38,414 nucleotides of DNA from Tannerella sp. GTDB lineage: Bacteria > Bacteroidota > Bacteroidia > Bacteroidales > Tannerellaceae. This document shows, piece after piece, positions 23,969 to 34,090 of this stretch. Made by a program: the position numbers and the translations under genes. The stretch spans positions 1 through 38,414 of the forward strand of contig JAISNP010000043.1 of NCBI GenBank assembly GCA_031276175.1. The letters are read 5' to 3'. The notes beneath the pieces were generated by a model that worked only from the letters and a program-made list of their open reading frames with translations, was not told where the DNA came from and searched no databases. How positions within the stretch are numbered: position 1 is the first letter of the stretch; each line of letters opens with the position of its first letter.

Positions 23969-24592
23969 TCAGTAATTCGATGCGGGGGTTCGGAAATATC
24001 CGGTCCAACTTCTGTTTCCGTCGTATTCCATATATTCCAGTGTACGATTAAGCACGTAATCGCCATAAATTATTCTTACAATCTCGAACGATAAATCTAT
24101 TCCTGCCGAAATACCTCCGGAAGTGAATACATTATCGAAATGTGTAAACCTTTTTTCTTTTTGCGGAATAGATGAGGGTACATTTGCAATTATTTCTTCA
24201 TAGACCTCCTGATGGGTGCAAAACGCTTTGCCGTCCAACATTCCCAGGCTTGCCGGTATTCTGACTCCGGAACAGATGCTTAATAAATATTCGCAGTGTT
24301 GATAGCGGTCTTTCACCCAGTTTAAATAAGTGTCGTTTTTACTGACTGCGCGACTGCCGCGGCCTCCCGGTAAAATCAGGATGTCTATTTTCGGTGCGTT
24401 CTTAAAATGGCAGTTCGGCAATATGTGCATTCCGTTGAGCGCTTTAACGGGGGCGCCTGTTTCCGATACTAAAAAGGTATTGAACAGGGAATGATCGTGT
24501 AATGCCGATGATACGGCGAATACTTCAAAGGGGCCTGCAAAATCCAAAACTTCCGCATCATCGAAGATTAATATTCCAACGTTTCTTTTCAT
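23969..24592 (-). CDS. DJ-1/PfpI family protein
   Basis: A 207-residue class I glutamine-amidotransferase-like protein. It starts MKRNVGILIFDDAEVLDFAGPFEVF (the conserved Glu/Asp near the N-terminus), then IDILILPGGRGSRAV, and the nucleophile elbow LLSICSGVRIPASLGMLDGKAFCTH with Cys107. FTSGGISAGIDLSFEIV follows. It is closest in pattern to the isonitrile hydratase/AraC-N-terminal branch rather than to chaperone DJ-1; substrate unknown. Cytoplasmic, single gene. The 21-bp array lies about 110 bases downstream of its stop codon. Confidence 0.9.
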   Translation of the reverse strand: MKRNVGILIFDDAEVLDFAGPFEVFAVSSALHDHSLFNTFLVSETGAPVKALNGMHILPNCHFKNAPKIDILILPGGRGSRAVSKNDTYLNWVKDRYQHCEYLLSICSGVRIPASLGMLDGKAFCTHQEVYEEIIANVPSSIPQKEKRFTHFDNVFTSGGISAGIDLSFEIVRIIYGDYVLNRTLEYMEYDGNRSWTGYFRTPASNY

Positions 24593-24645
24593 TGTGCTGA
24601 TTTTTTAATTGTTGATATGTATATAAGATGTAATCTTGCCGGGCG

Positions 24646-25593
24646 TCAGTTGCCGCCCGGATTGTTGTTATCCTGCAGTGCGAGGATTTCGTCTATCGTC
24701 AGGCCGGTCAGTTCGCGGATGTCTTCGGGGGACATGCCTTTTTTCAGGCAGGAGGCGGCGATTGTTTTCCGGCTTTTTTCCATTCCTTTTTCTATTCCTT
24801 CTTTTCGGCCTTCTTCAATTCCCATTTCCATTCCCATTTCCATTCCCATCTCCATTCCCTTTTTCATTCCTTTCTGTTCCGCGTCCGACAGTACGCTTAT
24901 TTCGGTGAGGATGCCGTCGCGGAGGCGGTCGTAGGCGAGCAGCTGCGCTTTGGTGTAGGTGCCTACTTCTACGTATTTTACCGCTTCGCTGATTTCGCGG
25001 TTTTCCATGAGGTCGGGGGAGATGTGGCTCGTGGCTTCGTTGATTTCGGTCAGGTAACGGAGCCACAAATCCTTCAGTTTCTTTTCCGCACGGTTGCGGG
25101 CGGCAAATTTTTTCAGTTCGATGAAGATAAATTCGAGGCCTTTGATTTGCTTCCGCGTGTCTTTTATGTTCACGATCTTATAATGATGATAATATTCGTC
25201 GCGCATTTCGGGGGACTTCTCGAAAATGTCGTTTACGAAGCTCAGGGCGTATACGGGCTGGAGGTACTCGTACTTTTCAGCCCTGTCGAGTTGCATTACG
25301 TATGCCTTGGAGGCATTGAGCAGCACGCGGCTTTTGAAACTTTCCGACCAGTACATTTGCATCTCCACGATGAACTGCCGTCCCTGCACGTCGGTGCAGC
25401 GCACGTCGACAATCGAGTGGCGAAGGGCGTCTATTTCGGGGAGGAGTTCTCCGGTCTGATATTCCAGATCTGCAATTTGCTGCGATTCGTCCAGCGGGAG
25501 CATACTGTTGAGCAGACTTTTGCAGAGGTGTTTGTGTTCGCCGAAGACGCGCTTGAACGTCAAATCGTTTTTAGGGTCAAGATAATATGCCAT
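24646..25593 (-). CDS. Rpn family recombination-promoting nuclease/putative transposase
   Basis: A 315-residue intact Rpn protein. N-terminal MAYYLDPKNDLTFKRVFGEH is the family signature; the PD-(D/E)XK core is DALRHSIVDVRCTDVQGRQFIVEMQMYW (Asp of VDVRC, Glu and Gln of EMQ). The C-terminal part carries Gly-Met-Glu repeats (KGMKKGMEMGMEMGMEMGIEEG) encoded by a 12-bp direct repeat at about 24826-24860, then a conserved SCLKKGMSPEDIRELTGLTIDEI helix pair. Rpn proteins are Ca/Mg-dependent endonucleases that raise RecA-independent recombination; tail repeats vary in number between copies. Paralogue of the pseudogene at 7628-8290. Own promoter at 25623. Confidence 0.92.
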   Translation of the reverse strand: MAYYLDPKNDLTFKRVFGEHKHLCKSLLNSMLPLDESQQIADLEYQTGELLPEIDALRHSIVDVRCTDVQGRQFIVEMQMYWSESFKSRVLLNASKAYVMQLDRAEKYEYLQPVYALSFVNDIFEKSPEMRDEYYHHYKIVNIKDTRKQIKGLEFIFIELKKFAARNRAEKKLKDLWLRYLTEINEATSHISPDLMENREISEAVKYVEVGTYTKAQLLAYDRLRDGILTEISVLSDAEQKGMKKGMEMGMEMGMEMGIEEGRKEGIEKGMEKSRKTIAASCLKKGMSPEDIRELTGLTIDEILALQDNNNPGGN

Positions 25594-25622
25594 GGCTAAG
25601 TATGATTTTTATGTTTGCAGGG

Positions 25623-25630
25623 CAAAGTTA
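25623..25630 (-). promoter_or_regulatory. -7 element for the intact Rpn gene
   Basis: Minus-strand TAACTTTG, full TAnnTTTG match, 30 bases before the ATG. The surrounding AAATCGCTAAC(T/A)TTG is conserved in front of the Rpn pseudogene, where the element is mutated to TAACATTG. Confidence 0.6.
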
Positions 25631-25705
25631 GCGATTTTTTCAACAACATAATGGTTTTCGCCGGAACGGGACGCGGAAGTCGCTGCGCTCCCCTACCCTC
25701 CTTGT

Positions 25706-25761
25706 TGCCAAAATGACAGTTGCTCCGTCAAATTTTCTCCCGTCCTTGCAAAATAATGTCA
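25706..25761 (+). promoter_or_regulatory. Possible activator sites upstream of groESL
   Basis: Two related blocks, TTGCCAAAATGACAGT (25705-25720) and TTGCAAAATAATGTCAGT (25746-25763), precede the sigma-54-like promoter by about 65 and 20 bases. The first has the form TGNCA-N3-TGNCA, a dyad. They could bind an enhancer-type activator. This is inference from repetition and position. Confidence 0.35.
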
Positions 25762-25783
25762 GTCCTGCTTCCGCATCGTTTTT

Positions 25784-25798
25784 TGGCACGGATTTCGC
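25784..25798 (+). promoter_or_regulatory. Sigma-54-type (-24/-12) promoter of groES-groEL
   Basis: TGGCACGGATTTCGC: the invariant GG and GC are separated by exactly ten bases and the left half is the full TGGCAC consensus. No TAnnTTTG element was found between here and groES. The predicted leader is about 70 bases. Confidence 0.6.
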
Positions 25799-25880
25799 TG
25801 TATACGGTATGTGATTTTAAAAATCAAAAACATCATATCAAATTAAATTATTAATAACCACATTTTAAATTGACAAGAAA

Positions 25881-26150
25881 ATGAAGATTAAACCATTAGC
25901 AGACCGAGTGCTGGTAAAACCGGCCGCTGCGGAAGAGAAAACATCGGGCGGAATCATTATTCCGGATTCGGCAAAAGAGAAACCGCTGAAAGGCGAAGTA
26001 GTTGCCGCAGGCAACGGAACAAAAGACGAAGCAATGGTCGTCAAAAGCGGCGACAGCGTGCTTTACGGCAAATATGCCGGTACCGAAATCGAGTGGGACG
26101 GAGAAACGTATCTGATCATGCGTCAATCCGACATTTTAGCAATTATCTAA
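25881..26150 (+). CDS. groES: Co-chaperonin GroES
   Basis: An 89-residue Gro[37 protein letters not shown] includes the mobile loop (TSGGIIIP) that binds GroEL, followed by GEVVAAGNG and [32 protein letters not shown]. Seven copies cap the GroEL cage in the cytoplasm. It lies 37 bases before groEL in the standard operon. Confidence 0.98.
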   Translation: MKIKPLADRVLVKPAAAEEKTSGGIIIPDSAKEKPLKGEVVAAGNGTKDEAMVVKSGDSVLYGKYAGTEIEWDGETYLIMRQSDILAII

Positions 26151-26172
26151 TTTATCATTCCAAACAAACTAA

Positions 26173-27825
<1,653 letters not shown>

Positions 27826-27848
27826 TCTTTTTGCTCATAATGATGAAA

Positions 27849-27881
27849 GGAGCGACCCCGGGCGGGTTGCTCCTTTTTTTT
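27849..27881 (+). terminator. Terminator of groESL
   Basis: Stem GGAGCGACCC / GGGTTGCTCC (one G-T pair) and a run of nine T. The T-run ends at the stop codon of the convergent beta-helix gene. Confidence 0.92.
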
Positions 27882-30291
27882 ACATTTTCTTCCCGACGTT
27901 TGCACGTATGACGCCGCCCGGCACCGTGACCGTATTTTCCCGCTGGTTCCTGAAGACCGTCATCTGTTGCGGCTTCGACAAGTCCGCCCCGGCAACGGCG
28001 CGGCGCAGGTCGTCGATGCTGTTCACCGGCATCCCGGCAAAGCCTACGATGACGTCGTTCGACCTCAGAAAGTCGCGCAATTCGCTGCCCCACGCGCTTA
28101 CGGCTACGACATACACGCCTCGCTCCGAATCCATGCCGGTGGCAGACCGTTCTCCGAGCGTGTTCAGGTTCTTGACCTGCACGGATTCCCATATAAATGT
28201 TTCCGCATCCGTCCCCCCGTCCGCCGCAAAAACAGGCGCCGGCATCCGGGGCTGCCCGGCAAGCGCCTTCAGGCGGGGCGACTCGACGCCGAAACGATCC
28301 ATTGCGAAATTCTGGAAGCCCGTGCGGAAAACCTCCTCCAATGTGTCCGCCACGCGGAAATCTCCCGAAGCGGGATCCGTAAACGCCACCCTGCAAACCA
28401 CGGAGCTTGCGTCGGAGCCGAAGCTGCGCGCCGTCCGGTACGAAAGGCTGTCGGTAAAAACATTGCCGTCAATCAGCGCGCCGCTCATGTCGCAACCCGC
28501 CGTCTGCTCGTATGGCGCCATCACGATGTTGCGGATAAACACGACGCCGCTTTGCTTAAACCACACATGCCGGTGCCACGTGCCGTTCACCAGGATATTG
28601 TTTTCCACCACGCGGTAGAATCCCTCCCTGAGTTTCAATCCCCCGTTCAGGCAAAGGTTGTTGCTGATAATGTAGTTGCTTGAGCCGTCGTCAAGGTCAA
28701 TATCCCACCCCCGGTCGCAGCGAAAGCGGTTGTTGCGGATCACCGTCGTCTCCGTCGCGTCGGCAAGCACCAGACCGGCATATCCGCCCGTCGCGAGGAG
28801 CGAATCCATCACTTCGCGTTGCGGATGCCAGAAGCGATCCCTGCCCCAGGAGTTGAACGAGCCGTGGTCGCCTGTTTCCTTCACGGTGTCGAACACGTCG
28901 TTGAACTCAATGACGTGCCCGCCCCATGTGCCTTCGCTGACGTTGATGCCGGCGCGCGGCGTGTCGTAGATGCTGTTGCGGCTGACTGTGACGGCGCGAC
29001 ACATGGAGAGTTCCACCCCGGCAATCTGCTTTTCGTACAGCCCTATCTTGTGAATCAAATTGTCGTGCACCCGGCAATCGGCCGGATAGTTGCCGCCCTT
29101 CGGCCCCTTCGCCCGGTCCATTTCTTCCGGGGGGACGAACTCGGCGTATTCAAAACTCGGCGAGCGTACCGCGCCGGGATCTCCCACAAAGCACACGGCG
29201 CCGGCGCCGATGCGCGTAAAGTGCGATCCGCTGACTTCGCAGCGGCGGTTGTAGTTGCTGAAGAATACGGCATTGCCGCCAAGGTTATACAGGTTGCAAT
29301 TTTTCAGCGCGCAGCGTTCCGCCCCTTCGAAAAACACGGCTGCCCCGCGATAAATCGTCCAGTCGGAACGCAGCAGCGGCTCATACGCCTCCATAAAGGT
29401 GCGCACGGTCTGCGTCAAATCCACTCCCTCCACCGTGATGCGGCGCACGGGTTCCGCCTCGCTCCCGCGTATCTCGATCAAACTTTTGAGCTGCGGGCTT
29501 TCAAACAAAGCCTCCGTCACGTCCTCTCCCGGCAGGGGATAGTAGTAAAGCATGGATTCTGCGGCGCTGTAAAACCATTCTCCCGGCGCGTCGAGTTCCT
29601 CAAAAATATTCTCCACCATCCGGTTGGCCGCGTGCAACCCGGAGCGGCGGTTGTTTTGCCATCCGCCTTCCGTTTCGAGCCTCCCCCGGCGGTCTTTCCC
29701 CGTAATCCGGTAATGAAAATCCCCCCAGTCGCTGCCGTGCATGGCGTGGAGGTAGCCGCCGGCAGGATTTTTCCACCGCTTCACGCGCCGGGGAGACGTA
29801 GCATCGGCCGCCGTCCCGTTGAAACGTATGGCCGTCGAATCGAAATCGGGATAACGCGCCTGCGGGCGGATTTCGCCGTTCACAATCAGCATATCCATCT
29901 GCGGATTCCCGGATACTTCGGTCTTCAGGATGCCGCCACGGTAAGGCGTCCAGCGCAGTCCGTCCAGCGCCACGCTGCCCTTGATGACCGCCTTTTCGTC
30001 TCCGTATGCGCGAACGGTCAGCGACTTGCCGGCGCCGCCGTCCTGCGGAGTCAAAACGAGCGTCTCCCGAAGCCGGTAAACGCCTCCGCGCAAAAACACC
30101 GTCACGTCGCCCTCGACAGGCCGGGCTGCCTCCAGCGCCTGCGCTATCGTGCGGAAAGGAAACTGCGCGCTGCCGTTGCCGGCGTCGTTGCCGTGCGGCG
30201 ACACGTAATACTGCGTCTGAGCCTGCGAAATGCAGATTGAAAGCGCCGACAGCAGCAGCGTCGGCAGGATGTAAATCTTATTCATGTGCAT
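27880..30291 (-). CDS. Secreted right-handed beta-helix protein with C-terminal PDZ domain (glycosidase-like)
   Basis: An 803-residue protein with a signal peptide (KIYILPTLLLSALSICISQAQ); ATG at 30285 (MNKIYIL) is an equally good start. YYVSPHGNDAGNGSAQFPFRTIAQALEAA and VFLRGGVYRLRETLVL are the typical opening of polysaccharide-active beta-helix proteins. Residues ~280-620 carry the helix rungs (CALKNCNLYNLGGNAVFFSN, VTVSRNSIYDTPRAGINVSEG, TTVIRNNRFRCDRG, YIISNNLCLNGG, VVENNILVNG). Residues ~710-800 form a PDZ domain (YVVAVSAWGSELRDFLRSNDVIVGFAGMPVNSIDDLRRAV). The fold and position beside the xyl operon suggest a periplasmic or surface glycosidase of the GH120 (xylosidase) or GH141 type, but catalytic residues cannot be fixed by eye. 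Convergent with groEL, divergent from xylB. Confidence 0.82.
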   Translation of the reverse strand: MHMNKIYILPTLLLSALSICISQAQTQYYVSPHGNDAGNGSAQFPFRTIAQALEAARPVEGDVTVFLRGGVYRLRETLVLTPQDGGAGKSLTVRAYGDEKAVIKGSVALDGLRWTPYRGGILKTEVSGNPQMDMLIVNGEIRPQARYPDFDSTAIRFNGTAADATSPRRVKRWKNPAGGYLHAMHGSDWGDFHYRITGKDRRGRLETEGGWQNNRRSGLHAANRMVENIFEELDAPGEWFYSAAESMLYYYPLPGEDVTEALFESPQLKSLIEIRGSEAEPVRRITVEGVDLTQTVRTFMEAYEPLLRSDWTIYRGAAVFFEGAERCALKNCNLYNLGGNAVFFSNYNRRCEVSGSHFTRIGAGAVCFVGDPGAVRSPSFEYAEFVPPEEMDRAKGPKGGNYPADCRVHDNLIHKIGLYEKQIAGVELSMCRAVTVSRNSIYDTPRAGINVSEGTWGGHVIEFNDVFDTVKETGDHGSFNSWGRDRFWHPQREVMDSLLATGGYAGLVLADATETTVIRNNRFRCDRGWDIDLDDGSSNYIISNNLCLNGGLKLREGFYRVVENNILVNGTWHRHVWFKQSGVVFIRNIVMAPYEQTAGCDMSGALIDGNVFTDSLSYRTARSFGSDASSVVCRVAFTDPASGDFRVADTLEEVFRTGFQNFAMDRFGVESPRLKALAGQPRMPAPVFAADGGTDAETFIWESVQVKNLNTLGERSATGMDSERGVYVVAVSAWGSELRDFLRSNDVIVGFAGMPVNSIDDLRRAVAGADLSKPQQMTVFRNQRENTVTVPGGVIRANVGKKM

Positions 30292-30354
30292 AATTTATCA
30301 AGAAGTTAATATTGAGTTTGATTTATTGTCGTTCGATTCCACTTGTTTTCGTGC

Positions 30355-30362
30355 AAAATTAC
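30355..30362 (-). promoter_or_regulatory. -7 element for the beta-helix gene
   Basis: Minus-strand TAATTTTG matches TAnnTTTG, 63 bases before the ATG. Confidence 0.5.
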
Positions 30363-30438
30363 TGGAAATGCCGGGATTTTAAAACGAGTGAAATAAAAAA
30401 CTTTCTCCGCGCTCCACGCTTCGGACAGGCAGAAGCGG

Positions 30439-30774
30439 GTTTATTTTCGGTTTTAAGTCGCATACCAGCGGCAGAAGCGTGAATTCGTCTGCTTTTATGC
30501 TTCTGCCGCAGGTATGAAGCATAAATCCGTCTGCTTTTACGGTTCTGCCGCAGGTACGAAGCATGAATTCGTCTGATTTTGCGGTTCTGCCGCAGGTACG
30601 AAGCATGAATCCGTCTGCTTTTGCGGTTCTGCCGCAGGTATGAAGCATATTTACACTTTTTTTTATGGTTGTGTCTATCGGCAGAAGCGTGTTAATTTTC
30701 GTTTTTTAGCTTCTGTCTATGGACAGAAGCATGAATCCGTCTGCTTTTGCGGTTCTGTCCATGGACAGAAGCAT
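30439..30774. repeat. Intergenic tandem array, strict 42-bp (2 x 21) period
   Basis: Eight 42-base units in perfect register, each ending GAAGC(A/G)T. Four central units (30481-30648) are nearly identical (cores GTCTGCTTTT, TTCTGCCGCAGGTA(C/T)GAAGC); the flanking ones are diverged but keep length. Several contain a dyad, best seen as TTCTGTCCATGGACAGAA near 30754-30771 and CTTCTGTCTATGGACAGAAG near 30710-30729. It lies between the divergent promoters of the beta-helix gene and xylB. Open frames on both strands (14-residue MLRTCGRTAKADGF repeats) reflect 42 being a multiple of three. No spacers, so not CRISPR. 30775-30960 otherwise shows nothing recognisable. Confidence 0.9.
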
Positions 30775-30962
30775 TTTTTCACTTTTCTACCCGGTTTTGT
30801 CCGGATAATATTCCGTGAAGCAGTGAGCCATGCCGAAACAAACGCGCGTGTTGCGGGGAAAAAACTTTCGGAAAGTGATTGTATCCGGTATAATATTCTC
30901 AAATCATTACGTTTTTTACGCTATTTTATTCGACAGAGTTCCGCAAGCGTCGATTTTATATT

Positions 30963-30970
30963 TACATTTG
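30963..30970 (+). promoter_or_regulatory. -7 element for the xyl operon
   Basis: TACATTTG, a full TAnnTTTG match, giving an unusually long leader of about 160 bases before xylB. No clear -33 TTG. Confidence 0.5.
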
Positions 30971-31054
30971 CGTCTGATTTTAAACAGAGAACAGATGCTT
31001 CTCCATGAAGACAAATTTTATTCAAGCCTGCGTATACGCATTTACGGAACGACC

Positions 31055-31077
31055 GGCGCCCGGCAACAGCCGGCGCC
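31055..31077 (+). other. Strong hairpin in the xylB leader
   Basis: GGCGCC(C)GGC-AACA-GCCGGCGCC: nine G-C pairs with one bulged C, followed by a further G+C-rich GCCGGCGCGGCGC stretch, in an otherwise A+T-rich leader. No T-run follows, so it is not a plain terminator. It may control mRNA stability or translation of the operon. Confidence 0.55.
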
Positions 31078-31134
31078 ACGCATTGCCGGCGCGGCGCGAC
31101 ACAGCTATTTATCACACTTCATTTTAATAGATAT

Positions 31135-32628
31135 ATGAAATACTTGTTGGGATATGACACAGGAAGCTCGTCCGTGAAGGCCTGTCTGGTGGAAGCGGAG
31201 AGCGGGAGAATCGTGGCTTCGGATTTTTTTCCGAAGGAAGAGATGAAAATTACTGCGCACAGACCGGGATGGGCGGAGCAGGAGCCGGACGAATGGTGGA
31301 ACAACCTGACGCTCGCCCACCGCGCCGTGATGCAAAAGGCCGGCGCCGGGAGGGACGAGATACTGGCCGTCGGCGTGACGTGGCAAATGCACGGGCTGGT
31401 GCTTACGGACAGGGACGGACGGACGCTCCGCCCGGCCATCATCTGGTGCGACAGCCGCGCCGTGCCGTACGGCGAAAAGGCGTTCGACGCCATCGGCAGA
31501 GAGAAATGCCTGTCGCACCTGCTGAACTCGCCGGGCAACTTCACGGCCTCCAAGCTGGCATGGGTCAAGGAACACGAACCCCGCGTGTTTGAACGAATCG
31601 ACAAACTGATGCTGCCCGGCGACTATATCGGCATGAAACTGACGGGAGAGGTTGTGACGACTGTGGAGGGCTTGTCGGAAGGCATTTTCTGGGATTTCAA
31701 GACAAACGCGCTTTCGGAAGACGTGCTGGATTATTACGGCATCCCGCGCAGCTTTATCCCCGAAATAAAGCCTGTCTTCGGCGCTCAGGGCTGCGTTTCG
31801 GCCGCGGCGGCCGCGGAACTCGGACTGAAGGAAGGCATCCCCGTGACGTACCGCGCGGGAGACCAGCCGAACAATGCGCTTTCGCTGTACGTCCTCGAAC
31901 CGGGAGAAATCGCCTCCACGGCAGGCACGTCGGGCGTAGTCTACGGGATCCTGGACAAGCTGAACTACGACGTGCAGTCGCGCGTAAACACCTTTGCCCA
32001 CGTGAACCATTCACCCGAACAGATTCGCCTCGGCGTGCTGCTCTGCATCAACGGAACGGGGATACTGAACTCGTGGATGAGGCGCAACGTGGCGGTCGAA
32101 GGAATGTCTTACGACGAAATGAACCGCCTCGCCGCACAGTCGCCCATCGGCGCCGGGGGGCTGTCGGTCATTCCGTTCGGCAACGGCGCCGAGCGCGTGC
32201 TCGGCAACCGCGACGTCAACTGCTCGCTGCACGGCATAAACTTCAATATCCACGACAGGCGCGACGTACTGCGCGCGGCGCAGGAAGGCATCGTTTTTTC
32301 ATACGAATACGGCATGGAGATTATGCGCGACATGGGCATCCGGATCGACACCATCCGCGCCGGACACGCCAACATGTTCCTCAGCCCCGTTTTCACGCAA
32401 ACCCTGTCGGGACTGAGCGGCGCAACGATAGAACTGTACAACACCGACGGCGCGGCAGGCGCAGCCCGTGGCGCAGGCATCGGCGCAGGCTTCTACGCCT
32501 CGCCCGGCGAAGCGTTTGCAAGCCTCGAAAAACGCTCCGCCGTCGAACCGGACACGCACAACCGTGCGGCGTATCGCGAAGCCTACGAGAGATGGAAGGA
32601 ACTGATCGTCGCACAACATAATAAATAA
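31135..32628 (+). CDS. xylB: Xylulokinase
   Basis: A 497-residue FGGY-family kinase that phosphorylates D-xylulose with ATP. N-terminal phosphate loop YLLGYDTGSSSVKACLVE; VTWQMHGLVLTDRDG (xylulokinase substrate motif); PAIIWCDSRAV; KLMLPGDYIGMKLTGE; GDQPNNALSL with the catalytic Asp; STAGTSGVVYG; and the C-terminal ATP-side SGLSGATIELYNTDGAAGAARGAGIGAG. First gene of the operon xylB-GH30-xylA-xylE, with spacings of 9, 43 and 12 bases. Cytoplasmic; its product enters the pentose phosphate pathway. Confidence 0.96.
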   Translation: MKYLLGYDTGSSSVKACLVEAESGRIVASDFFPKEEMKITAHRPGWAEQEPDEWWNNLTLAHRAVMQKAGAGRDEILAVGVTWQMHGLVLTDRDGRTLRPAIIWCDSRAVPYGEKAFDAIGREKCLSHLLNSPGNFTASKLAWVKEHEPRVFERIDKLMLPGDYIGMKLTGEVVTTVEGLSEGIFWDFKTNALSEDVLDYYGIPRSFIPEIKPVFGAQGCVSAAAAAELGLKEGIPVTYRAGDQPNNALSLYVLEPGEIASTAGTSGVVYGILDKLNYDVQSRVNTFAHVNHSPEQIRLGVLLCINGTGILNSWMRRNVAVEGMSYDEMNRLAAQSPIGAGGLSVIPFGNGAERVLGNRDVNCSLHGINFNIHDRRDVLRAAQEGIVFSYEYGMEIMRDMGIRIDTIRAGHANMFLSPVFTQTLSGLSGATIELYNTDGAAGAARGAGIGAGFYASPGEAFASLEKRSAVEPDTHNRAAYREAYERWKELIVAQHNK

Positions 32629-32637
32629 CCCCTGAAT

Positions 32638-34047
32638 ATGAAGAAAGCATTTTTTATTATCGGAACGGCCTGTCTGGCGGCATCCTGCACGCAGACACCG
32701 CAGCAGGCCGGATGGGTGAGTACGACGGCAGACGCCGGCTTTGCCGGACAACCCGCCATCAATACCGTCGCGGCGACGGCCGACGCCAAGGCCGACGTAA
32801 CCGTACTGACGGAACGCACGCTGCAGGAAATCGACGGCTTCGGCGGATGCTTCAACGAACTGGGCTGGACGACGATCTCGTCGCTGAACGAGGCCGACCG
32901 CGACGCCGTCATCCGCGACCTCTTCGGGCCGGAGGGGATGAACTTCACCTACTGCCGGATGCCTGTCGGGGCAAACGATTTTGCGCGCGACTGGTACTCG
33001 TACAACGAAACGGACGGCGATTTCGAGATGAAAAACTTTTCGATCGACAACGACCGGGAGACGCTGATTCCCTTCATCCGTGCCGCCCAAAAGGTCAATC
33101 CCTCCCTTCGCATCTGGGCCTCGCCGTGGAGTCCGCCCACATGGATGAAATACGGCAAACACTATGCCTGCCGCGCGGCAGGCGAACTGAATAATCTCCA
33201 CGGCGACCCCAACGCCACGCAGGAAGGCACGAACATGTTTATCCAAAAGGCGGAATACATGAAAGCCTATGCGCTGTACTTCAAAAAATTTATCGAAGCC
33301 TACCGTCACGAAGGCATCCGCATCGAAATGGTCGCCCCGCAAAACGAGTTTAACTCGTGCCAGATCTTCCCCTCATGCACCTGGACGGCAGAGGGGCTGA
33401 GCGCCTTTATCGGCGACTATCTCGGCCCGGAGATGGAGGCGCTCGGCGTCCGTATCCTGTTCGGCACGATGGAACGCCCGAACCATCTGCTGGCGGACAC
33501 CGTCATGCAGCGCAAAAGCGGAGCATACATCGCCGGCATCGGGTTTCAGTGGGCCGGCAAGGAAGCCATCGCCAAGATACACGAAACGTATCCCGACGTG
33601 CGGCTGATGCAGAGCGAAAGCGAGTGCGGCAACGGGCAAAACTCGTGGGAATACTGCTTCTACATCTGGGAACTGATGAAGCATTATTTCAATCACGGCA
33701 TCTCGTCGTACATGTACTGGAACATCTCGCTCCATGCCGACGCCGCAGACAACCGATGGAAATGGCCGCAAAACTCGCTCATCTCCGTCGACAGTCGGCT
33801 CAAAACGTATCGCTACAACCCCGAATATTACCTGATGAAGCATCTCAGCCATTTCGTGAAGCCGGGAGCGCGGCGGCTGGCCACGGAGGGAGACGAAAAC
33901 GTGCTTGCGTTTGTCAATCCCGACGGATCGACGATCGTGATCACCGCCAATGCAACGCCCAACCCGCGGACGCTGACCGTAAAGGCAGGCGGCAGGATGT
34001 TTTCCGCCACCCTCGCGCCGCAGTCCCTCCACACGTTTACGCTGTAA
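32638..34047 (+). CDS. Glycoside hydrolase family 30 lipoprotein
   Basis: A 469-residue GH30 enzyme (clan A, TIM barrel plus beta domain). Signal peptide [19 protein letters not shown] with lipidated Cys17. Barrel markers: [57 protein letters not shown]. The acid/base is Glu237 in VAPQNEF; the nucleophile is Glu327 or Glu329 in [11 protein letters not shown] (spacing to the following Trp favours Glu329). C-terminal beta domain [20 protein letters not shown]30 members cut beta-glucosides, beta-1,6-glucans, xylan or beta-xylosides. Location between xylB and xylA argues for a xylose-releasing activity, which is inference. Anchored in the periplasm or on the surface. Confidence 0.9.
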   Translation: MKKAFFIIGTACLAASCTQTPQQAGWVSTTADAGFAGQPAINTVAATADAKADVTVLTERTLQEIDGFGGCFNELGWTTISSLNEADRDAVIRDLFGPEGMNFTYCRMPVGANDFARDWYSYNETDGDFEMKNFSIDNDRETLIPFIRAAQKVNPSLRIWASPWSPPTWMKYGKHYACRAAGELNNLHGDPNATQEGTNMFIQKAEYMKAYALYFKKFIEAYRHEGIRIEMVAPQNEFNSCQIFPSCTWTAEGLSAFIGDYLGPEMEALGVRILFGTMERPNHLLADTVMQRKSGAYIAGIGFQWAGKEAIAKIHETYPDVRLMQSESECGNGQNSWEYCFYIWELMKHYFNHGISSYMYWNISLHADAADNRWKWPQNSLISVDSRLKTYRYNPEYYLMKHLSHFVKPGARRLATEGDENVLAFVNPDGSTIVITANATPNPRTLTVKAGGRMFSATLAPQSLHTFTL

Positions 34048-34090
34048 TTACAAAACATTATTCATTCACATTAAATACAAACAGAACATT

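Noticed and set aside
30379-31008. Small ORFs over the 42-bp array
   Set aside because: Open in both directions through the tandem repeat only; the plus-strand frame continues into sequence with no recognisable domain.
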